From positions 15,579,291 through 15,643,290 of the forward strand of contig CM065301.1 in assembly GCA_032871835.1 (NCBI GenBank): DNA of 64,000 nt. Direction: 5' to 3'. Both the position numbers and the translations under genes were made by a program. Source of the stretch: Dipteronia dyeriana (taxonomy: Eukaryota; Streptophyta; Magnoliopsida; Sapindales; Sapindaceae). The first letter of the stretch is position 1. Every line of letters starts with the position of its first letter. This document shows positions 34,632-44,702 of this stretch, one piece after another. The notes under the pieces were generated by a model. That model had not been told where the DNA came from, made no database searches, and was given only the letters and a program-made list of their open reading frames with translations.

Positions 34632-35540
34632 CTAATGTCTGAATAGTACGCTCTGATTGACCATCAGTCTATGGGTGAAAAGAAGTACTAAAATAAGTCT
34701 AGTTCCCAAAGCTTCTTGTAATTTAGGCCAAAATCTGGATGTAAACCGAAGATCTCTGTTTGATACTATAGATATTGGTGCGCCATGAAGACGAACTATT
34801 TCATCAACATAAATTATGGCTAATCTGTCAAGAGAGTAAGTAATACCGATTGGCAGAAAGTGTGCAGACTTTGTAAGTCGATCAACGATCACCCATACAC
34901 TGTCGTGATCACTCTGACTACGAGGGAGTCGTACCATAAAATCCATGGTAACATGTTCCCATTTCCATTCAGGAATAGGAAGTGGTTGCAAAAGTCCTGC
35001 TGGTTTCTGATGTTCTGCCTTGACTTGCTGACAAATCAAACATTTAGAGATGAATTCTGCTATCTCTCTTTTCATACATTGCCACCAGTGATGCTCTTTC
35101 AAAGTACGATACAGTTTAGTACTTCCTGGATGCATTGCATAAGCTGAAGAGTAAGCTTCCTCTAAAATTTCATTCTTGAGTTCCTTAATGTTTGGTACAC
35201 ATAGTCTATTACCTAGAACTAATGTACCATCACTTATCAATACAAAATCAGCTCGTAAGTTTTTCTGCACTTCTTCCTTCAATTTAACTAAATAAGAATC
35301 TTGAGTTTGTAATTCTCGTATACGATCAATCAAAATAGGTGTAACCTGAAAAGTAACCAGTAAGGCTCCGAAATCACGTGCTTCTAGCTTAACTTTCAAT
35401 ATTCTTAATTCAACTAATAATGGAAGGTAAATCATCTTCAAATGAGCCATAGAACTTGAAGACTTTCTACTGAGCGCATCTGCAACCACATTTGCCTTAT
35501 CATGATGATATTCAATCGTACAGTCATAATCTTTAATCAA
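34632..35540 (-). pseudogene. gypsy2 integrase and end of RNase H
   Basis: It opens with DYDCTIEYHHDKANVVADALSRK, the RNase H/connection block. The integrase zinc finger follows (HPGSTKLYRTL ... CLICQQVK), then the core: VTMDFMVRLPRSQSD, DRLTKSAHFLPI and IVSNRDLRFTSRFW. The frame changes near 34690-34680, before the HPQTDGQSERTI block carrying the catalytic Glu, which is read in another frame with a TAG for Gln. It is therefore inactive. Confidence 0.92.
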
Positions 35541-35648
35541 CTCAATCTATCTTCTTTGTCTCAAATTTAGTTCTTTCTAAGTGAAAAGATATTGCAAGCT
35601 TTTATGATCTGTATAAATTTGACAAGTGACCCCATAAAAGTAATGCCT

Positions 35649-36545
35649 CTAAATTTTCAATGCAAACACCACTGCAGCAAGCTCTAGATCATGGGTTGGG
35701 TAATTCTGTTCATGCTTCTTTAATTGTCTTGATGCATAGACTATCACTTTCCCATGTTGCATTGAAATGCAATCACTGTAAACAACAAATCCATCACTTC
35801 CGGTTGGAAGAGCAAGTATTGGAGCAGAAGTCAATCTCTCATTGAGTTCTTGAAAACTCTGTTCACAAGCTTCTGACCATTCAAACTTCACATCCTTATG
35901 AGTTAATCTTGTTAATGGTGAAGCTATTTTAGAAAATCCCTCTACAAATCTTCGATAGTAACTTGCTAAACCCAAGAAACTTCTAATTTCTGTCACACTA
36001 ATTGGTCGTTCCCAATTCACTATAGCTTCAACTTTTTTAGGATCAACATAAATACCATCACCAGAAATCACATGGCCCAAAAATGTAACTCTATCGAGAC
36101 AGAATTGACACTTGCTAAATTTAGCATAAAGTTGATTCCCTCTCAAGACTTGTAGAATAATTTCTAAATGCTCTGCATGCTCCACCCTCATCCTTAGAAT
36201 AATTCAAAATGTCATCAATGAATACAATAACAAATTTGTCTAGATAAGGGTGAAATACCCTATTCATCAAATCCATAAAATATGTTGGAGCGTTGGTTAG
36301 TCCAAAAGGCATAACTAGAAACTCATAATGCCCGTAACGAGTTCTGAAAGCGGTCTTTGGTACATCACAGTTTCTAATCCTCAACTGATTATAACTTGTT
36401 CGCAAATCTATCTTGGAGAACACCTTTGCTCCCTAAAACTGATCAAATAAGTCATCAATATGTGGGAGTGGGTATTTATTACGCACTGTTGCTTTATTCA
36501 ATTGTCGATAATCGATGCATAAACGTAGTGTTCCATCTTTCTTCT
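35649..36545 (-). pseudogene. gypsy2 reverse transcriptase-RNase H
   Basis: Frame 36423-36121 gives [15 protein letters not shown], the [20 protein letters not shown] block and the catalytic FIDDIL motif. An indel near 36180 shifts to frame 36191-35649 ([24 protein letters not shown], then FLGHVIS and the [14 protein letters not shown] block). RNase H reads [23 protein letters not shown]; relatives have a DASxxG motif where this reads DCISMQ. Upstream coding around 36545-36430 is in a third frame. Confidence 0.9.
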
Positions 36546-37606
36546 TAACAAACAAAATCGACGCTCCCCATGGTGACACTAGGTTTAATAAAATTCTTGT
36601 TCACCAATTCTTCTAATTGAATCTTTAATTCTTTCAATTCGGTTGGAACAATTCTATAAGGTGGAATAGAAATTGAAGTTGTGTCTGGAACCAAATCTAT
36701 CATAAACTCAATGTCTTTATATGGTGGTAATCCATGAAGATCTTCAGGAAATACGTCTGGAAATTGTCTTACCACAGATATATCTTCTAACTTCACCTCA
36801 ATATCCCTAGTATCAATTACATAAGCCAAATAAAATGAACATTGTTTCCTGAGTAACCGTCTGACAGTAATAGTAGATATAACACAAGAAGGAAGAACCC
36901 GACGTTTACCACAGAAAATAACATCCGACTCTCCTTGAAGTGTAAATTTTACTTCTTTTTGAAAACAATCTACTATAGCATGGTGTGTAGCCAGCCAATC
37001 CATTCCCAAAATAACATCAAAATCACACATATCAAGCGGAATCAAATCAACGTGTAGCTCATGCTTACCAACTATAACCTTACTGTTTCTATATACATTC
37101 TCAGCCAATAAAGATTCACCAGTAGGTGTAGCCACTACCATACTAGAATCTAATGGTCTTAATTCTACATCCGTACATACCATAAAAGATTGTGATACAA
37201 AGGAATGAGTAGATCCAGGATTAATGAAAACATGAGCATCGTGGCCAAATATTGTTAACATACCTATAACGACATCTGGAATGGTCTCGGCATCTTGTTG
37301 AGTCATAGCAAAAACTCTTGCTTGAGTACGAGGTCTACCCGACTGACCTCTCTGTTGGTTGCCTCCAACCCCTGCCGTATTAGCTTGGGTTTTCCCTGTA
37401 GTTGTAGATCCTTCCGCTCGGGACCCCTTTAATCCTTGAATCTGACTACCGCCACTTTGCATTGGTTGAAAAACTATCTTTCTCTCTTCATTGCCTCCCT
37501 GGACTAACTCGGGGCAATCTCTTTTTAAATGTCCAGCATGCCCACATTGATAACAACTTGATCTCATAACACTCACCATCATGGTGCTTTCCACAAAGTC
37601 TAACAT
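36545..37606 (-). pseudogene. gypsy2 nucleocapsid zinc knuckle and protease
   Basis: A CCHC knuckle (CYQCGHAGHLKRDC, residues 18-31 of this frame) is followed by a Q/G-rich linker. The protease active site reads VFINPGSTHSF, where relatives have IDxGSTHSF; the AAT codon at 37222-37220 replaces the catalytic Asp. The protease ends in ILGMDWLATHHAIVDC, and the linker to RT (VRQFPDVFPEDLHGLPP, the FMIDLVPDTTSI block) follows. This 353-residue frame is otherwise open. Confidence 0.92.
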
Positions 37607-37638
37607 AGAGGATGCCTACCTCTACCCATACTAACACT

Positions 37639-38536
37639 CTATTGATGACTACCCATTGGTTGCTGGACTGAGACTTGGCTAGAATCAGGTCCTCGATGTT
37701 GTTGATAGTTACTAATCTGACCAGAAAAATTGTATGTTGCTCTAGGCATTTTGCTATAAGAGCCCCCTGCTGACCAGTTACTGTGTTTTTGTTTCTGTTT
37801 CTGTTGTTCAAACCTGCGAGAGTCACTAAGACCTCTCTCCACTCTCAATACAGCTTCAAACAACTTACCGAACTCAACATGCCCAGAAGTAGTCATTATT
37901 GTCTTAATTTCCGATCGAAGACCATCTTCAAATTTTCTGAACTTATTTTCTTCATTAGCTACTACATACGGAGCAACCCTCGAAAGTTCTGTAAATTTCT
38001 TCTCATACTCTTCTACTGTCATAGATCCCTGCACTAGTCTTAAAAATTCAGCTCTTTTCAAATCTTGATAGAAACGAGGATAATAACGATCATTAAATTG
38101 CTTCTTAAAAATCCTCTCAAGTAATTCCTTCATGAGTTCTTCGTTGAACTGAGACCCACCAAACATATGTTTTTTCCTTTAGCAAAAACGTAGCAAAAGA
38201 GACCTTCTGTTCATCTTTGCACCTCATAACTTCAAATACATGTTCTAGTTCATTCAACCAAGAACTAGCACTATCTGGATCTTCAGTTCCATCAAAATTT
38301 ATAGCTCCCAACTTACGTGCACGCTTAATAAAATTCTCTAGCACTTGCGTTTGGTACTGAACCATGGCAGTCAACAACTCTGTAATTCTATCCATTAGTT
38401 CCTCCCTAGATTCTAGCATATGAGGTTGAGCTATAGGTGGGTGAAGGTATGATTCTGCCTCAGTTTCACCTTGGTTACCACTCCTCTCTCCTAGGTCAGC
38501 TACCGGTCTCTTGCGTGGGCGGCCAATTCGACGCAT
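37639..38536 (-). pseudogene. gypsy2 gag (frameshifted)
   Basis: Start ATG at 38536 (MRRIGRPRKRPVADLG), about 90 bp past the primer-binding site. The frame runs to about 38160 through GAINFDGTEDPDSASSWLNEL. It then shifts to the frame at 38166-37639 (FLRLVQGSMTVEEYEKKFTEL, then the FRKFEDGLRSEI block). This is the retrotransposon gag domain. It joins the zinc-knuckle frame through another frame change near 37600. Confidence 0.9.
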
Positions 38537-38637
38537 GATGTTGTTACAAAATCAAAGTTATGCTTAAATGCATGAAACTAAATGCAAACAATTATTCAGT
38601 GGTCTAAGGAATTATAAACTGTGCCCTGATACCAGGT

Positions 38638-39061
38638 TGACAAGACCCACCCCGACTCCTCTCTTGAGTACGAGGGAGGCCATGTGGGCTGCACTTTTAC
38701 TAGCATGAAAAAAGAATTTCGACTAAAATTCCATAGTAAATACTTGCTTTTAAACATAAAAAGAATATAAGGAAAATATTGAAAAGTACAAAATGTATAT
38801 AACTACAAGTCTTTTATTGCCAGTTTCATTCATTACAAAAAGTTGTTAAAAAAATGACCTATCGGACCAAAAACCGATCATCTTTAAAAACTAACCAATC
38901 AAAATCCCGACCAAGAAACTGATCAGATCGAGTAAGAAACCGACCACGGCCTAGTAAGAAACCGACCACGGCCGAGCAGGCCGAGCAAGCCGAGTAGGCT
39001 GAGTTGGCCGAGTAGGTCGAGTAGGTCGAGTAGGCCGAATAGGCCGAGTTCGTTCATTACA
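38638..39061 (-). repeat. gypsy2 5' LTR, truncated (424 bp remaining)
   Basis: Plus strand TGACAAGACCC at 38638 lies next to the primer-binding site, so this is the true 5' LTR. It matches the first part of the other two LTRs, including an expanded run of CGAGTAGG-type units (38925-39050). It then breaks into gypsy1 RNase H sequence at about 39050-39062 (ACAAAAAGCTGTCAAAATGG). Confidence 0.9.
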
Positions 39062-39595
39062 AAAAGCTGTCAAAATGGCTGAGAAATACGGGTCCGTAGC
39101 AAGTGTCTCACGGAATAATTCAAAACCTGGTACCGAGAGACTCATAGTGAACAACAAGTTACTTCATCGACTCAATGCATCCGCAACTCTGTTAGAAATA
39201 CATGCTTTGTGTTTCAAAACGAATGTGAACTGTTGTAAATAAGCTGATCAAGCTGCATGTCTAGCCGAAATTTTATCTTGACTGTGGAGATGTTTTAGAG
39301 CTTCGTGATATGTGAAGAGGACGAATTCACAATGATAAAGGTAGTGTCTCCAATGTTTCATGGCTTGAACCACAACATAGAACTCAATGTCGTAGGTGTT
39401 GTATAGCGATCTTGCCTCTAATAGCTTCTCAATGAAAAACGCCACCGGTTTGCTAGCTTGACTTAACACGGCTCCTATGCCCAGCTTAGAGGCATCACTG
39501 TAAAGTTCTAAAGGCTGCGAAAAATCTGGTAGGACTAATATAGGGGTTGTTGTCAGATGTAACTTGATGAGTTTGAAGGCTTCATCAGCCTCTAG
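39062..39595 (-). pseudogene. duplicated gypsy1 RNase H block
   Basis: This segment is a near copy of 31795-32327, including the blocks LLEARSLYNTYDIEFYVVVQ and HLTTTPILVLPDFSQP, and ends with the same TCTAG target site before an LTR. Sequence differences are scattered, so it is a genomic duplicate that has aged. It lies between the truncated 5' LTR and a complete LTR of gypsy2. Confidence 0.93.
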
Positions 39596-39889
39596 TGACA
39601 AGACCCACCCCGACTCCTCTCTTGAGTACGAGGGAGGCCCTGTGGGCTGTAATTTTACGAGCATGATAAAAGAATTTCGACTAAAATTCCATATAAAATA
39701 CTTGCTTTTAAACATAAAAAGAATATAAGGAAAATATTAAAAATATTGGAGAGTACGCAATGTAAATAACTGCAAGTCCTTTATCACCATTTTCGTTCAT
39801 TACAAAAAGTTGTAAAAAAAATGACCGATCATACCAAAAACCGACCACCTTTAAAAACTAACCAGTCAAAAACCCGACAAGAAAACCGA

Positions 39890-40095
39890 TCAGACCGAGT
39901 AAGAAACCGACCACGGCCGAGCGAGAAACAGACCACGGTCGAGTAAGAAACCGAACACACGGCCGGGCAAGAAACCGGCCACGGTCGAGCAAGAAACCAC
40001 AACGACCGAGTAAGAAACCTACCACGGCTAAGCAAGCCGCGTAGGTCGAGTAGGTCGAGTAGGTCGAGTAGGTCGAATAGGCAGAGTAGACCGAG
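39890..40095. repeat. minisatellite inside gypsy2 LTR
   Basis: Tandem degenerate units of two sorts, (CGAG[T/C]AAGAAACCGACCACGGC)n and (GTCGAGTAG)n. Copy number differs between the three LTRs of the window: shortest at 32600-32700, intermediate at 38925-39050, longest here. Confidence 0.85.
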
Positions 40096-41131
40096 CACAC
40101 CTCAAATCATGCTGACCATGCCGACCACACATATCAAAATATGTACATAAAAATTAAAATGCATGACTTTTATGCTTCATGATGTCATCGAGTGGCCCAC
40201 CTCAAAACGTCTAAGTCCGCACAATCGATCAGTTACCTAGAAAAATATTTTTAAAGTATAAGGATGAGTGCTAACGCCTAGTGAGTGAATGAAAACTTTT
40301 AAAAACATTTCTAAACAACTTTTCAATATGCATCCAGTAATATATACTATATCATTTCATCATGTCAAAAGATTTCCATAGTAAAAGATAATATATATAC
40401 TTTCGTACTTAATAACTGAATGCATCTCTTTTCTGAACAAGAATAAGATAATTTATAAAATCTTAATCTGCACCAAATTAGTACCCATGGATATCTTTAA
40501 TACGTAAGCCGAATTTCTTCGTGCAAACGCAGAGTATGGAATAACTTCTGGTCATACACGTGCAGAGCGACTCAATACTCTTTTACATCTGGTCATACAC
40601 GTGCAGAGAGACTCATCTGACATACACATGTGTAGAACGGCCCCAAAAGCCAACAATAATCATAACTGGGGAAGGGTACAAACATGATGCTTTTGTAAAA
40701 ATCATAATCTCTTCTTGATAATTATAAAAGTAACAGCTAATATTTCAGAGTGCTAATATAAGCATAAAACATACTTTCAGTGCTCTATATAATCACCATA
40801 AATCATCAAAAGAAATAAAATGCTTAAATGATTTGCAGCAATTAATTTTAAGCATAAAACTGGAAACATTTGAGTTAAAAACAAAACTGAAAACTTTTTC
40901 ACTCACAACTTATCCTTCAAGCTTAATTCGGACCAAGTATGCTAGGTTCCCCTACTTCGTCTTCTTTCCCTAACAATCACATAAAATCCAATTAGAAACT
41001 GGAATTCAAAGAAGAATCAACTGAAAATCTATAATATCACAAGAGAGCTCCACTGACTTCTCTTCCTTTTTCTTCATTCTCTTTCGTTTCTTCCGTTCGA
41101 TTCTACTGCTTCTAACTGATCCTGTTTATCC

Positions 41132-41136
<5 letters not shown>

Positions 41137-41203
<67 letters not shown>

Positions 41204-41216
41204 GTATATGTATATG
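41137..41216. repeat. TA/TATG microsatellite in gypsy2 LTR
   Basis: A TA run followed by TATG and TATATG units. The matching site in the LTR at 32328-33861 (about 33682-33692) has only a few TA repeats. Confidence 0.93.
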
Positions 41217-41387
41217 TATGGAAAGAAACAACTAAAGTTGTGAGCTAGTTAACTAAGCTCACAACTGTCTGTCAACTATACAGACTACAATTGCTTACTC
41301 ATCAATTCACTTTTCAGTTCACGTCTATCCTTTTTTTTTTCAAATTGGGCCTTTATTGGGCCTAAATGGTTTGGGTGTTACATCTAG

Positions 41388-42163
41388 AGTCCATTCGAAT
41401 TTGTCTTTCTTTATACAGTCAGTTATGGGAGCCATTATGCTGCTAAAATGTGAGATGAAGTGCCTATAGAAGGCTACCAAACCATGAAAACTCCTGACTT
41501 CTGTGATAGTTTTGACCGAGGTCATTGCTTGACGGCTTCGATTTTTGACTCATCCACCTGTAATCCTTCCCCTGAAATTATATAACCCAAAAATAGCACT
41601 TTGGATGTCATGAAAACACACTTACTTGTGTCTATAACAAATTTCTATGTGCGCAGGACAGTTAACACTTCACGAAGGTGTTGTTTGTGCTGTTCACGGT
41701 GTGCACTATAGATCAGAATATCGTCAAAGTATACGACGACGAATTTTCCGATAAATGGTCGTAAAACTTGGTTCATTACTCTTATGATTGTGCTGGGCGC
41801 ATTAGATAAACCGAAGGGCATGACCATCCATTCATACAAACTCTCTCGTGTCTTAAACGCAGTTTTCCACACATCTCCAGATCGAATTCTGATCTGGTGA
41901 TATCCGCTCTTCAGGTCCAGTTTAGTGAACACAGTAGCCCCACTAATCTGATTAAGTAAGTCGTCCAACCGGGTAATGGGAAACCGATATCTCACTGTGA
42001 TTTTATTGATCGCACGGCTGTCCACGCACATCCTCCAAGACCCATCGTTTTTTAGAATTAGAAATGTCGGTATTGCGTACTGGCTAAGGCTCTCACGGAT
42101 GTGACCCTTGGCCAACAATTCTTCTACTTGTCTCTGTAACTCTTCGTGCTCCACAGGACTCAT
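41388..42163 (-). pseudogene. gypsy1 reverse transcriptase
   Basis: Frame 42163-41645 gives [19 protein letters not shown], then [21 protein letters not shown], the [16 protein letters not shown] block, [10 protein letters not shown] and the catalytic [10 protein letters not shown] stop follows near 41645. The thumb continues at 41525 ([17 protein letters not shown]) to KDKFEWTL, where gypsy2 inserted. All RT core residues are visible, but the frame is interrupted. Confidence 0.92.
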
Positions 42164-42626
42164 TCTGTAATGAGGATGGTTAGGTAGTATCGCTCATGGT
42201 TCCAAGTCAATCTGGTGTTGAATGTCTCTCAGGGGTATGAGCCCCTTAGGCAATTCGTCAGGGAACACCTCGGGAAATTCTGACATTAGTGGAATCGCAT
42301 CTTGAGGGATTTCGACCAGGGATGCCTTTTCTTTGCTTAGCAACACAAACACTGTCTTTGCTTTCTCTATCTCTGTCTCAAACCTAGCAATAGAAAGTAA
42401 ATTTGTACTATCAAGTGATTTGGCACTATGTTAGTATTGTTGAATCGTAGAGTGTAGGTGTTCAAGAACCCATCATGCTTCACTTTCTGGTTATGTTGCC
42501 ATGGTCTTCTGAGTAGCAGATGTCCATGTGGACCACATCCCACCATACCTGGTCCTTATAGTTGGTTCCCATCGAGAAAGAGACGAGAACTCTTTCTGAC
42601 ACTGTTATCTCTCCACCCTTTTGCTG

Positions 42627-43367
42627 TCATACCAATTTATACGGTTTTGGGTGTTTTTCCATTTTAATTCCCAATTTTTGAACCGCTTCAGTGGCCATAA
42701 TATTTTCACAACTGCCCTCGTCGATAATATATATGCACACCTTACCTAAAATAGTGCAAGTCAACTGAAACACGTTGTTTTGAAGCCAATCTCTTTCATC
42801 AGCTTGTGGTGTCAAGAAAGTGTGTCATACTACCAACAATGGACCAGAATCGCCTCTAAAAATATCTTTTTCGATGGCACCTTCTTTATCAAACCGAGCT
42901 TCTTCTCCAACCTCTATATCTCCATCTCTACCATCGTCTGTTTCATTGAACAAAGCTGATCTCTTTCCCAACTGTCGACACTCTAATTGGCAGTGTCCTG
43001 TCTTGCCACAACTGAAACATCGTAGCCCACCAGACATTATTCTTGGTGGAATCTGGTTGTTCTGTGACTGGACCTGGTTGTTCGGTGACTGAACCTGGTT
43101 GGTGTTCGGACGTGAAACGCCTCCACTGTTGTTGCTACCGTCTGCTGTTGCTGACCCGTGTTGCTGCTGCTGCTGCTGCTGGCTCCGGTTCTACCAACTT
43201 TCCTCCATTATTGCCTGAAAATGTTCCCCTCTAGTTCTTAGCGATAGGCTTTTTTCTATCTGCAAGGCTCTTTGATGTGCATCTGAGACCGTGATCGGGT
43301 CAAAAAGATTCACCACATCTAGGATTTATTGATGTAACCCCCTGCAATATCTGGCGACCAATTGATC
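42627..43367 (-). pseudogene. gypsy1 nucleocapsid knuckle and protease region
   Basis: Frame 43037-42825 has a CCHC zinc knuckle (CFSCGKTGHCQLEC). Frame 42815-42627 has a protease-like block, IIDEGSCENIMATEAVQKLGI, where relatives read IIDGGSCENI. A CAG/CTG triplet run (about 43160-43183) encodes a glutamine stretch between gag and the knuckle. The intervening frames carry stops, including one near 42170-42620. Confidence 0.85.
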
Positions 43368-44012
43368 TTAGGTTTCTTGAATATCATTACGCACTAGCAA
43401 CTGATAAAATTCTGCAGTATAATCATCAACAGTTTGCACTCCTTGCCTCAAATTCTGCAACCTCTGATACATCAACTTCTGAAAATTATGGGGTAAAAAT
43501 TCTGCTCGCATCTTCCTCTTCATCTTTTCCCAATCGGTGAGCTTAGTCTTTCCAGAGCGATGCCGGGTGAGTTTGAGCTGCTGCCACCACGCAGCTGCCC
43601 GGCCCCGAAGTCGAGTTGCCACCAAGGCCACTTTTGCATTCTCTGGAACTCGTTTGAACTCTAAAATTTCTTCGACGACTCCAAGCCATTCGAGGAATTC
43701 TTCCGGTTGCAGGAGTTCTTGAAAGTCACGGACTTCGGTTCTCATCCCCGACTCCCACCGTGGATTCTCTTCGGGATCTCGTGCTGGTCGCCTAGGCTGC
43801 GAAACCTCTACTTCCTCGTAACTCTCATCATCGCTTTCCTCATCGTCACCACTCTCCCGAGGGATTCGAGGCAGGAAGGGATTTTGGTTGGCAATTAACT
43901 TGGTGAGTTGCTCGATTAATTGTGCAACCTGCTGCTCCAATTGCGTCGTACAGTCACTTTCGATGGCCTCTTCTATAGCGATCCGGTTTGGTTGTCGTCT
44001 CTTCGACGGCAT
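43368..44012 (-). pseudogene. gypsy1 gag
   Basis: The ATG at 44012 (MPSKRRQPNRIAIEEA) is taken as the start because the longer upstream frame runs back through the primer-binding site. The protein has a glutamine-rich coiled N-terminus, an acidic stretch, then the gag domain RDFQELLQPEEFLEWLGVVEE, with RGRAAAWWQQLK and the FLPHNFQKLMYQRLQNLRQG block. A stop near 43368 cuts the domain before its end (NDIQET-stop). Confidence 0.9.
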
Positions 44013-44037
44013 GTTGATGTCGTCCCGAACGAACACA

Positions 44038-44049
44038 GCTTTGATACCA
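44038..44049 (-). other. gypsy1 primer-binding site
   Basis: Minus strand TGGTATCAAAGC, close to the TGGTATCAGAGC complementary to initiator tRNA-Met, lying 2 bp past the LTR end. Confidence 0.85.
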
Positions 44050-44051
44050 AC

Positions 44052-44697
44052 TGGTGTAGCGGAAGCTCTGCCAAGAAAAACCTGCAAGAAACAGTTGGAA
44101 ACAACCTACTAATATTCTGTTGATCCTCGCACGGATGCCAGAATAATAAACTTCAAATACGACAATCTTTACGCACGAAGGATGTGTAATTGTATATTTG
44201 AGAATAATTCTCTGAAATTTTATTAATAATCAAAAACTGCCCAACAAAAGTAACTTACAGGTATATTTAAAGTAAACAAACTCTAACCCTAATTCTGAAA
44301 CCCCGTTGAGCCATAAAAACTCGAAATAACAAAAATTACAAAAAATGGTAAATTTGAGTTACATACGAAAATAAATAAAATTAAAGATTCTAAGTAAACC
44401 GGAATTGACGGAAGTCGATTCGGATTTGGAAAACTAAAGTTATAGTGAAATTAAAACTTTCCTAAAATGACAAAAACGACAATTCCGAGACCTAAACAAA
44501 GGAATTCGGCTAAAAAAGGGTATGTCTCACGACTAAATGTCATGGGTTTCGAAGATCTTGCCGATCTGCATTAATTGTGAAAGTTTCACGTCATTCCGAC
44601 TCTGTCGCCCGGACTAGTAGGATTGATTTGCCTCTTTTCCTTAGTCTTTTTCCGATCAAACCCTTCCATGTAATCCAATGACAAGGCTGCTGCATCA
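44052..44697 (-). repeat. gypsy1 5' LTR (646 bp)
   Basis: It aligns along its length with the 3' LTR at 29371-30608 and retains the uninterrupted site (GCCAGAAT, 44137-44144) into which the MITE inserted in the other LTR. On the element strand it starts TGATGCAGC and ends CTACACCA. TAAGC follows at 44698-44702. Confidence 0.93.
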
Positions 44698-44702
44698 TAA
44701 GC

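Larger units (their letters stand above)
32328..41382 (-). mobile_element. chromodomain Ty3/gypsy element 'gypsy2' inserted in gypsy1
   Basis: The LTRs read TGTAACACCC ... TCTTGTCA on the minus strand, as in Tekay/Del-type plant chromoviruses. Target-site duplication TCTAG occurs at 32323-32327 and 41383-41387, exactly splitting the gypsy1 reading frame. The minus-strand order is 5' LTR (partial, 38638-39061), primer-binding site (38634-38623, TGGTATCAGGGC), gag, zinc knuckle/protease, RT, RNase H, integrase, chromodomain, polypurine tract, and 3' LTR (32328-33861). Between the partial 5' LTR and the right-hand target site lie a duplicated gypsy1 block (39062-39595) and a further complete LTR (39596-41382). 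Confidence 0.92.
39596..41382 (-). repeat. third gypsy2 LTR (1787 bp), flanked by TCTAG on both sides
   Basis: It runs from TGACAAGACCC to GGGTGTTACA and has TCTAG at 39591-39595 and 41383-41387, the structure of a solo LTR in gypsy1. It is about 250 bp longer than the copy at 32328-33861. The extra length comes from expansion of CGAGTA/CGAGCAAGAAACC tandem units (about 39890-40095), a small duplication near 40560-40610 and a TA/TATG microsatellite (41137-41216). Confidence 0.93.
29371..44697 (-). mobile_element. Ty3/gypsy retrotransposon 'gypsy1', nested and rearranged
   Basis: LTRs at 44052-44697 (5') and 29371-30608 (3', enlarged by a MITE) are flanked by TAAGT (29366-29370) and TAAGC (44698-44702), a 5-bp duplication with one substitution. 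On the minus strand the order is LTR, initiator-Met-type primer-binding site (44049-44038), gag, zinc knuckle, protease, RT, [gypsy2 insertion], RNase H, integrase, polypurine tract, LTR. The RT/RNase H boundary is interrupted by gypsy2 and its rearranged LTRs (32328-41382). Every coding block is damaged. Clade is uncertain: no chromodomain was recognised at the integrase C-terminus. Confidence 0.93.

Noticed and set aside
39829..40100. ORFs rich in repeated LLDLLDL or STYSTYSTY
   Set aside because: Translation of the LTR minisatellite in alternative frames.
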